DNA of 5,836 nucleotides, taken from NCBI GenBank assembly GCA_903827075.1, contig CAIKGX010000257.1, forward strand, positions 1-5,836, in the 5' to 3' direction. The stretch is from an uncultured beta proteobacterium (GTDB taxonomy: Bacteria; Pseudomonadota; Gammaproteobacteria; Burkholderiales; Burkholderiaceae). Under the pieces are notes generated by a model. That model had not been told where the DNA came from. It saw only the letters and a program-made list of their open reading frames with translations, and ran no database searches. Both the position numbers and the translations under genes were made by a program. Positions 1 through 5,094 of the stretch are shown here, one piece after another (the first letter of the stretch is position 1; every line of letters starts with the position of its first letter).

Positions 1-68
1 CCATGCAGATCTGCCGGCCAAATGGTGTATTCAATTGCGGGTAAATCAGAAGACTGAATGGATTTCAT
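1..68 (-). CDS. M61-family peptidase, N-terminal fragment (runs off left edge)
   Basis: An ATG at 66-68 on the minus strand opens a frame that stays open to the window edge and gives 22 codons, MKSIQSSDLPAIEYTIWPAD followed by LH. The pattern of a short polar leader, then I-x-Y-x-I, then D-x-H resembles the first beta strand of the M61 glycyl-aminopeptidase-like family (metallopeptidases, often with a C-terminal PDZ domain). The catalytic HExxH motif would lie well outside the window and cannot be seen. The start lies 6 nt after the dsbC stop on the same strand, so the gene is probably the third cistron of the hydroxylase-dsbC transcript. There is only a weak Shine-Dalgarno-like AAGTG before it, which would suit translational coupling to dsbC. 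In related Burkholderiales an M61 peptidase often follows dsbC; that is remembered context. The family call from so few residues is tentative, while a real coding start here is likely. Confidence 0.6.
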   Translation of the reverse strand, partial: MKSIQSSDLPAIEYTIWPADLH

Positions 69-74
69 AATCAC

Positions 75-785
75 TTATTTCAAGGCGGAAAATTTCTTTT
101 CAATATCCGTAATTTGTACGGCACCCGGGAAGCGGCTGCCATCAGTAAAGAAAAGAGTAGGCGTCCCAGTGATTCCATAGGTTTTTGCAAACGCCATATT
201 TTTATCTAGAGGTGTGGTGCAGTCCGCTTTGCCGCTTGGAGTAATGCCGTTAATCATCCAATCGATATATGTCTTTTGAGGGTCTGGAGAGCACCAAATT
301 TGCTTGGATTTTTGTGCAGAGTCTGGTGACAGAATGGGAATGAGATAGGTGTAGATAGTCACATTGTCTAATTGCTGCATTGATTTTTCAAGGCGCTTGC
401 AATAGCCACAATTGGGATCTGAAAATACCGCCAGCTGTCTGCTGCCATTACCGCGTACCACCTTGAGGGCATTTGCTTGAGAAAGATCAGCCCATTTGAT
501 GCGATTGAGATCGGATTGTCTTTGCTCGGTGATATTTTTACCGGTAGCAATCTCAATGATTTCGCCTTGAATTAAATACTTGCTAGCAGCATCTGTATAA
601 AACACCTCGTTGCCGACCAGTACTTCATAGACCCCGGGAATAGGCGATGCGGCCACGCTTTTAATCTTGGTATTGGCACCGATCTTTTTTTGCAGATCAC
701 TTCTAATTTGGGTTTCGGATTGCGCATGGGCAAAGCCAATGAAAAATACGATCAAAATCGCAAAACTAGCTAAGAGCTTATTCAA
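75..785 (-). CDS. dsbC: DsbC-type periplasmic disulfide isomerase
   Basis: Thiol:disulfide interchange protein that reshuffles wrong disulfides in the periplasm as a V-shaped homodimer; DsbD normally keeps it reduced. Numbered from the TTG at 785, the product is 236 residues, the length of the E. coli DsbC precursor. A Sec signal peptide (Lys near the N-terminus, hydrophobic core about 5-18, AHA cleavage site at 19-21) is followed by the N-terminal dimerisation domain (about 22-85) and a thioredoxin-fold domain. The active site is NCGYC (C126/C129), the cis-proline loop is TGTPT (Pro209), and C165/C189 match the structural disulfide of DsbC. Start choice: TTG at 789-791 is also in frame but lies only 3 nt from the AGGAG box, while TTG at 783-785 has a 9-nt gap, so I prefer 785; no ATG fits. 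The gene overlaps the end of the upstream hydroxylase by 8 nt and is probably co-transcribed with it. DsbG is the main alternative, but C165/C189 favour DsbC. Confidence 0.93.
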   Translation of the reverse strand: MNKLLASFAILIVFFIGFAHAQSETQIRSDLQKKIGANTKIKSVAASPIPGVYEVLVGNEVFYTDAASKYLIQGEIIEIATGKNITEQRQSDLNRIKWADLSQANALKVVRGNGSRQLAVFSDPNCGYCKRLEKSMQQLDNVTIYTYLIPILSPDSAQKSKQIWCSPDPQKTYIDWMINGITPSGKADCTTPLDKNMAFAKTYGITGTPTLFFTDGSRFPGAVQITDIEKKFSALK

Positions 786-2052
786 AATCAACTTCTCCTA
801 AAGCACGTTCAATGAGGCGCTGTTTAATAAAGTGGCTGCGGTTCACAAGACCAAGCCCCCAGTTGCGAATTTGTCGTTCTGTGCCACTGGTGCCAGAAAA
901 TAATTTCTTCAGTTTGTCAGTTGTCCACAAGAGCGCACTGGTATCACCTTGGCGTTGCCGTTCGTAGCGCCGCAAGAGCACTTTGTCATTAGGCAATCTA
1001 AAGGATTCGCGTTTACCCAAAATATTGAGTAGGGCAGCTACATCACGCAAGCCTAAATTCAAGCCCTGGCCGGCTAGTGGGTGCATGACATGTGCCGCAT
1101 CTCCAATGAGGGCGACTTTGGGGTTTTCTTCTGGACCAATAAAGCGGCTGGCGCGAATTTTTCTTAAGGGAAAAGCCGCTGGCACTGAATTGAGGGTCAG
1201 GCTACCCAGTTGCTGAGCAATTGCGCCATTGGCTATAGAGGCAAACTTTCCTGACCAGGCTGTCTGATCGAGTTTGAGCAGCTCTGCTGCATTTTCAGGG
1301 GAGGTGGACCACACCATCGACACTTGTTTGCTGGGAAGAGGCAACATCGCCACAATATCGCCCCCAGGTAAAAACCATTGGTAAGCAGTTTCTAAATGGA
1401 CATTTGTAGAGAGCCAGTTGGCAACCACCGCACTTTGAGAGTAGCTTTCTTCGCTTGCAGGAATTCCGAGCGCTGTGCGAATCGGAGAATAAGCCCCATC
1501 AGCAGCAACGACCAGTAGCGCCCTAATCAAATCCCCACTTTTGAGTTGCAGCGTTGTTCCAGCAACATCTACAACTACTTTTTCAACGGTATCGGCAAGT
1601 CGTTCTAATTTATTCTGGAACCGAGAGGCTTGATCTAGGGTGTGCTCAATGACATTCGATTCACCGATCCAGGCAAGCTGTGGCGTGCCAGATTCAAATG
1701 CGGAAAGATGCAGTTGATCCGATTTTTCTCCGCGATCACCAAAAATCCGCATGTCTCTGACCGGCTGCATTCTGCTCTGATCTAGAGCATCCCAAATTTG
1801 CAAATGGGCTAGCAATTGTTGTGTACCAGGGGAAAATGCGTAAATCCGTTGACCCCATTGATCACCCTGAGGTGCAGGAGTGAGTTCCCCGAGATCAGGT
1901 GAAATTTGGACTGTTTGGAGGCCTAATTGAGCTAGACCTAGTGCGCATGCCTTACCAGCAATGCCTCCGCCGACTACTGCAACATCTACAGTACGGATTT
2001 TTGTTGGATTTACTGACGATTTAAGAGAATGGTTTTGGCGAACTTCGGACAT
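778..2052 (-). CDS. FAD-dependent UbiH/UbiF/VisC/COQ6-family ubiquinone hydroxylase
   Basis: Flavoprotein monooxygenase of 424 residues, close to the roughly 390-400 of E. coli UbiH, UbiF and UbiI plus a polar leader of about 20 residues. Visible motifs are the N-terminal dinucleotide-binding GGGIAG at 28-33 after a hydrophobic beta strand (VDVAVV), the AADG motif at 183-186 that is shared by this hydroxylase class, and the second FAD motif LIGDAAH at 315-321. The latter runs into HPLAGQGLN (324-332), the UbiH/COQ6 family signature. The family puts hydroxyls on C1, C5 or C6 of the ubiquinone ring at the inner face of the membrane. Sequence alone does not tell which, and betaproteobacteria often carry more than one paralogue, so no symbol is given. 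The start ATG (2050-2052) has only a weak GAG upstream. The stop overlaps dsbC by 8 nt, making this the promoter-proximal gene of the minus-strand cluster. Confidence 0.9.
   Translation of the reverse strand: MSEVRQNHSLKSSVNPTKIRTVDVAVVGGGIAGKACALGLAQLGLQTVQISPDLGELTPAPQGDQWGQRIYAFSPGTQQLLAHLQIWDALDQSRMQPVRDMRIFGDRGEKSDQLHLSAFESGTPQLAWIGESNVIEHTLDQASRFQNKLERLADTVEKVVVDVAGTTLQLKSGDLIRALLVVAADGAYSPIRTALGIPASEESYSQSAVVANWLSTNVHLETAYQWFLPGGDIVAMLPLPSKQVSMVWSTSPENAAELLKLDQTAWSGKFASIANGAIAQQLGSLTLNSVPAAFPLRKIRASRFIGPEENPKVALIGDAAHVMHPLAGQGLNLGLRDVAALLNILGKRESFRLPNDKVLLRRYERQRQGDTSALLWTTDKLKKLFSGTSGTERQIRNWGLGLVNRSHFIKQRLIERALGEVDFE
795..799 (-). promoter_or_regulatory. Shine-Dalgarno box deciding the dsbC start
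   Basis: Read on the minus strand this is AGGAG, a strong ribosome binding site lying inside the last codons of the upstream hydroxylase gene. It is 9 nt from the TTG at 783-785 and only 3 nt from the TTG at 789-791, so it favours the downstream TTG as the dsbC start. Its position inside the preceding gene fits coupled translation. Confidence 0.7.
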
Positions 2053-2092
2053 AACTCGATGATATCGAAACCCGCCCCTTTACAATATCAAT
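2053..2092. promoter_or_regulatory. Divergent promoter region between the hydroxylase and ychF
   Basis: Only 40 bp separate the two divergent start codons, so both promoters must sit here or reach into the genes. For ychF, TACAAT at 2081-2086 matches the -10 consensus at five of six positions; ATGATA at 2059-2064 is a weak -35 (four of six) with a 16-bp spacer. For the hydroxylase, the minus strand reads TATCAT at the same 2059-2064 (five of six as a -10); I find no good -35 at normal spacing. Each -10 ends 6 nt before its start codon, so a start site 7 nt downstream would fall on the A of each ATG. No clear Shine-Dalgarno precedes either gene. The boxes are seen in the sequence; promoter function is inferred. 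Confidence 0.5.
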
Positions 2093-3187
2093 ATGTCTTT
2101 GAAATGTGGCATCGTCGGCCTGCCTAACGTCGGCAAATCTACCCTATTTAACGCGCTTACCAAGGCTGGAATCGCGGCGGAAAACTATCCTTTCTGCACG
2201 ATCGAGCCTAATGTGGGCGTGGTTGAGGTTCCAGACCCCCGTCTTGCCGCTCTGGCTGAGATAGTCAAGCCTGAGCGCATCCTGCCCGCAGCTGTCGAGT
2301 TTGTCGATATTGCTGGTTTAGTGGCTGGCGCCTCTAAAGGTGAGGGGCTGGGCAATCAATTTTTAGCCAATATTCGCGAAACGGATGCCATTACCCATGT
2401 GGTGCGCTGTTTTGAAGATGCCAATGTGATCCACGTTGCCGGAAAAATTGACCCGATATCTGACATAGAAGTCATCGATACCGAGTTAGCCTTATCTGAT
2501 TTAGCAACTGTTGAAAAAACACTGCATCGCTCAGGTAAGGCTGCAAGGTCGGGTAATGACAAAGAAGCAGCAGCTTTAGTGGCAGTGCTCACTAAGGTTC
2601 AGGCCCATTTAGATCAAGCCCAGCCTGTGCGTAGTATGAAGTTGAGTGAAGACGAAAATCTGCTTTTAAAGCCCTTATGTCTTATTACAGCAAAACCAGC
2701 GATGTATATCGCCAATGTTAAAGAAGACGGCTTTGCTAATAATCCCCATTTAGATGCTGTCATGCAACACGCAGCTAAAGAAGGCGCTCCAGTCGTAGCG
2801 GTTTGCGCGGCGATCGAGGCAGAAATTGCTGATTTGGATGATGCCGACAAGATTGAGTTCTTGGCTGATTTAGGAATGACAGAGTCCGGTTTAGATCGTG
2901 TGATTCGTGCGGGCTATAAGCTGCTTGGTTTGCAAACCTACTTTACTGCTGGTGTGAAAGAGGTGCGTGCATGGACTATCCATCAGGGTGATACGGCCCC
3001 GCAGGCTGCTGGGGTTATTCATACTGACTTTGAGCGGGGGTTTATTCGAGCACAAACCATTGCTTTTGAGGACTTTGTTCAATTCAAGGGAGAGTCAGGC
3101 GCAAAAGAGGCGGGTAAGATGCGCGCTGAAGGCAAAGAGTACATAGTGAAAGACGGCGACGTACTGAACTTTCTCTTTAACGTTTAA
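2093..3187 (+). CDS. ychF: YchF/OLA1-family redox-regulated P-loop ATPase
   Basis: Universally conserved Obg-related P-loop NTPase of 364 residues (E. coli YchF has 363). It binds ribosomes and prefers ATP to GTP; it is linked to translation control and to the oxidative stress response. Visible features: the P-loop GLPNVGKST at 9-17; the G3 motif DIAG at 72-75; His114 in NVIHV, the position of the catalytic histidine described for E. coli YchF; and NVKE at 208-211 in place of the GTPase NKxD, which is the family's explanation for ATP specificity. A helical domain follows the P-loop part, and a C-terminal TGS domain covers about 278-361. The start ATG fits the family N-terminus exactly (MSLKCGIVGL) but lacks a Shine-Dalgarno, which may mean a leaderless message. 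It is a single-gene unit closed by the hairpin terminator downstream. Confidence 0.97.
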   Translation: MSLKCGIVGLPNVGKSTLFNALTKAGIAAENYPFCTIEPNVGVVEVPDPRLAALAEIVKPERILPAAVEFVDIAGLVAGASKGEGLGNQFLANIRETDAITHVVRCFEDANVIHVAGKIDPISDIEVIDTELALSDLATVEKTLHRSGKAARSGNDKEAAALVAVLTKVQAHLDQAQPVRSMKLSEDENLLLKPLCLITAKPAMYIANVKEDGFANNPHLDAVMQHAAKEGAPVVAVCAAIEAEIADLDDADKIEFLADLGMTESGLDRVIRAGYKLLGLQTYFTAGVKEVRAWTIHQGDTAPQAAGVIHTDFERGFIRAQTIAFEDFVQFKGESGAKEAGKMRAEGKEYIVKDGDVLNFLFNV

Positions 3188-3204
3188 AAGACAACGCCCC
3201 AATA

Positions 3205-3238
3205 AAAAAGCCCTTAGTCACAAAGCTAAGGGCTTTTT
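3205..3238. terminator. Bidirectional intrinsic terminator between ychF and the winged-helix gene
   Basis: A perfect 8-bp stem, GCCCTTAG at 3210-3217 with CTAAGGGC at 3226-3233, encloses an 8-nt loop. Flanking A5 (3205-3209) and T5 (3234-3238) can extend it to 13 bp. The T run after the stem serves plus-strand ychF. The A run before it gives a U tract on the minus strand, so it can also stop transcription of the convergent gene ending at 3276. It lies 18 nt after the ychF stop. Confidence 0.93.
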
Positions 3239-3275
3239 AGTTTTTAACCCACAAAAACAGGGCTGCAATCCGTCA

Positions 3276-3626
3276 TTAACTCGCTTTAGCAGCCTTTTCA
3301 AGGCACTTGGAAATCTCTTCATACCGCTTTAGGGCTGCCTTAGTTGGCACTACTTCTTTCTTGCGACCATCTTCATTGGTGGCCATCTTCACGTAACCCA
3401 TAGCGCTGAGATTCTTGAGGCGACCATGCAAGGTAGCCTGGGAGCCCAGTTCAGACAATGAAATCAAGTCACCAACCAAAACAGACTGTTTGGCATTGGC
3501 ACACAACACAATCTTATCTAGCAAACTCTCTTCAATAGAGTCGAGCTTTTTCCCTGGATTCATTCGATCTAGTGCATCGATTAAATTGAGGAAGCGAATG
3601 TAGCAGGATGATTTGGTAGCAGTCAT
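3276..3626 (-). CDS. Small MarR-like winged-helix transcriptional regulator
   Basis: A 116-residue soluble protein that looks like a single winged helix-turn-helix domain. Residues 29-43 form a first helix (LDSIEESLLDKIVLC). Residues 48-58 and 61-75 form the helix-turn-helix, with SQATLHGRLKNLSAMGY as the recognition helix. Residues 79-95 are a charged beta wing rich in N-E-D-G-R-K-K, as in MarR/PadR-type wings. A basic C-terminal helix (96-113) could serve for dimerisation. It has no ligand-binding or receiver domain. The ATG at 3624-3626 is the only good start; a GAGG lies 12 nt upstream, which is long. It is divergent from the membrane-protein gene starting at 3694, and their shared 67-bp gap suggests it regulates itself and that neighbour. 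The HTH call is confident; the family and the target are inference. Its Cys8, Cys42 and Cys108 may or may not have a redox role. Confidence 0.75.
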   Translation of the reverse strand: MTATKSSCYIRFLNLIDALDRMNPGKKLDSIEESLLDKIVLCANAKQSVLVGDLISLSELGSQATLHGRLKNLSAMGYVKMATNEDGRKKEVVPTKAALKRYEEISKCLEKAAKAS

Positions 3627-3693
3627 TTTTATAGGGAACCTCGATTACGTAATTAGCATTAATATGATCAGTGGAAGCGGAGTATTCCAGATA
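3627..3693. promoter_or_regulatory. Divergent control region with a 10-bp palindrome
   Basis: The 67-bp AT-rich gap between the winged-helix gene and the membrane-protein gene contains the perfect palindrome ATTACGTAAT at 3644-3653, a possible operator half for a dimeric regulator. On the plus strand TATGAT at 3663-3668 matches the -10 consensus at five of six positions, with only a poor -35. The palindrome would then fall in its spacer, a classic place for repression. A start site near 3675 would leave a short leader with GGAG at 3679-3682 before the ATG at 3694. The sequences are seen; operator and promoter roles are inferred. Confidence 0.4.
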
Positions 3694-4275
3694 ATGATAA
3701 AAATTACCATGATTGACGTCACCAAAAACAAAATAAATGAATGGACTGCGGGCTTCGCATTAAGCGCCTTGCTCTATGCAGTTTTGTTTTATGTCAATTC
3801 TTGGCTTACTTCTGATTTTACTTTTGGCTTAGGGGTAAATTGGATCTATTTACCGGCTGGACTTCGACTTTTCCTCACGCTGATATATGGTTTGCCTGGC
3901 GCCATTGGGATTGCGTTGGTTTCTTTTCTGATTAGTTATTTCGGGGAATTCCCTCATGAGCTAACTACTTGCATGGGTATTGGGCTTATTTCTGGTTTTG
4001 CGCCTTATTTAGCCAGGATTTTTGTGCTTGCTAATGTGAGATTTTCGCCTGATCTGAGCGATTTGAGTTTGCCTAAGCTCATCAGCTGCATCTTGATTTA
4101 CGCACTCTTAAGCTCTGGATTGCATCAGTGGTGGTTTGCTGTGCGAGGTCTTGAGGAGGCTGGAACAGTAAATCACTTCCTCGCGATGTTTATTGGCGAT
4201 GTGGCCGGAACTTTACTGCTCATTGCCATCATTAAATATAGCCTTGATTTATTTAGATCAAGGAAGCTCACTTAG
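3694..4275 (+). CDS. Multi-pass membrane protein, MASE1-like, no output domain
   Basis: I do not recognise a named gene. From the ATG at 3694 it encodes 193 residues with about six hydrophobic segments at roughly 18-36, 50-66, 68-83, 92-111, 126-143 and 161-180, so it should be an inner-membrane protein. The stretch VNWIYLPAGLRLFLTL (about 49-64) and the late motif FIGDVAGTLLL (about 166-176) recall the W-x-P-x-G and GD-x-x-G patterns of MASE1, a membrane sensor domain normally fused to GGDEF, EAL or kinase modules. Here the protein stops just after the last segment, so no output domain is present. Start choice: the frame is open from a TTG at 3613, but that would overlap the divergent regulator. 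ATGs at 3664, 3694 and 3709 are possible, and only 3694 has a Shine-Dalgarno-like GGAG (11 nt away). The gene is convergent with trpC, 7 nt from its stop. Coding status is likely; the MASE1 relation is tentative. Confidence 0.7.
   Translation: MIKITMIDVTKNKINEWTAGFALSALLYAVLFYVNSWLTSDFTFGLGVNWIYLPAGLRLFLTLIYGLPGAIGIALVSFLISYFGEFPHELTTCMGIGLISGFAPYLARIFVLANVRFSPDLSDLSLPKLISCILIYALLSSGLHQWWFAVRGLEEAGTVNHFLAMFIGDVAGTLLLIAIIKYSLDLFRSRKLT
4242..4263. other. Inverted repeat at the convergent end of the membrane gene and trpC
   Basis: CCTTGAT at 4242-4248 and ATCAAGG at 4257-4263 form a perfect 7-bp stem with an 8-nt loop inside the last codons of the membrane-protein gene. It has no T run on either strand, so it is not a typical intrinsic terminator. 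It could still mark the ends of the two convergent transcripts, since nothing better lies between 4264 and 4282. Function is uncertain. Confidence 0.3.
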
Positions 4276-4282
4276 CAGTGGG

Positions 4283-5086
4283 CTAATAGAAGAGTTCATT
4301 TAACGCTAGACCTGGGTCGTTTGCACGCATAAACGCTTCGCCAACCAAAAATGCATTCACTTTGTGATCTCGCATGAGCTGAACATCAGAACAGGTCATA
4401 ATCCCCGATTCTGTTACTAACGTTTTATTCTCCGGAACCATGGATATAAGCGATAGCGTAGTTTGAAGAGTGACTTCAAACGTTTTGAGATTGCGATTGT
4501 TAATGCCGAGCAAGGACGTTTTTAATTCCAAGGCTCGCTCTAACTCAAGTGCGTTGTGGGCCTCCACTAGAACGTCTAATCCCAGTTCGTGAGCGCAGGT
4601 CTCTAAGTCTTTCATTTGGTTGAGTTCAAGGCAGGCCACAATCAATAAGATCGCATCCGCACCAATAGCTCTGGCTTCATACACTTGGTAGGGATCGATT
4701 GTGAAATCTTTCCTGAGAACCGGAATTTGGCATGCCGCGCGGGCTGCCTGTAAATAGGCATTAGCCCCCTGAAAATAATCCCGATCAGTGAGTACGGATA
4801 AACATGCAGCGCCGTTCTTTTCGTAGGTTTGAGCGATCTCTGCTGGCACAAAGCGCTCGCGCAAAATACCCTTACTAGGACTTGCCTTTTTAATCTCAGT
4901 AATGACGCCTGCTTTTCCTGCGGCAATCTTCTTCTCGATCGATTGGATAAAGCCCCGTGGCTTTAACAAGTCGTTGCGATTATTTTCTTCGGCTTGATCG
5001 CGTTGATTGCCTAAAGATATTTTTTTTGAATCTGCGGCAAGCTCAAGCTTTTTGGTGGCAATAATTTTGTCGAGGATATCACTCAT
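4283..5086 (-). CDS. trpC: Indole-3-glycerol phosphate synthase
   Basis: Closes the ring of carboxyphenylamino-deoxyribulose phosphate with loss of CO2 and water to give indole-3-glycerol phosphate, the step before tryptophan synthase. It is a cytoplasmic TIM barrel of 267 residues and monofunctional (no fused TrpF). Catalytic and phosphate-site motifs are in family order: EIKKASPSKG at 64-73 (E64, K66), LRKDF at 124-128 (K126, the general acid), VEAH at 174-177 (E175), INNRNL at 195-200 (N196) and TESG at 225-228 (S227), followed by LVGEAFM at 247-253. The first 50 residues form the usual N-terminal cap. Start choice: the ATG at 5084-5086 gives MSDILDKI, the usual N-terminus in related bacteria. 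An in-frame TTG at 5096-5098 would add four residues and overlap the trpD stop, but has no ribosome site. It lies 8 nt after trpD with no clear Shine-Dalgarno, which points to coupled translation. Confidence 0.96.
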   Translation of the reverse strand: MSDILDKIIATKKLELAADSKKISLGNQRDQAEENNRNDLLKPRGFIQSIEKKIAAGKAGVITEIKKASPSKGILRERFVPAEIAQTYEKNGAACLSVLTDRDYFQGANAYLQAARAACQIPVLRKDFTIDPYQVYEARAIGADAILLIVACLELNQMKDLETCAHELGLDVLVEAHNALELERALELKTSLLGINNRNLKTFEVTLQTTLSLISMVPENKTLVTESGIMTCSDVQLMRDHKVNAFLVGEAFMRANDPGLALNELFY

Positions 5087-5094
5087 GTATAGGT

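Noticed and set aside
983..1216. Plus-strand open frame of 77 codons opposite the hydroxylase gene
   Set aside because: It lies wholly antisense to a conserved FAD-motif region, has no recognisable motif and no sensible ribosome site; it is a shadow of the real gene. The same applies to the antisense frames within ychF (2356-2592, 2614-2850, 2891-3082), within trpD (5177-5585) and at 3415-3603, and to the out-of-frame same-strand frames at 368-556 and 4642-4926.
3261..3294. GGCTGC (3261-3266) and GCAGCC (3289-3294) inverted repeat around the stop of the winged-helix gene, with a T run after it on the minus strand
   Set aside because: The loop would be 22 nt with only 6 bp of stem, and a far better two-way terminator lies just beyond at 3205-3238.
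4266..4283. Stem GCTCAC/GTGGGC with a 6-nt loop as a terminator for the membrane gene
   Set aside because: It contains a G-T pair, becomes mismatched on the other strand and has no T run after it, so it is not a convincing intrinsic terminator.
5087..5094. Possible regulatory leader or attenuator between trpD and trpC
   Set aside because: The gap is only 8 nt, with no hairpin or leader peptide. Any trp attenuator would lie upstream of the operon, outside the window.
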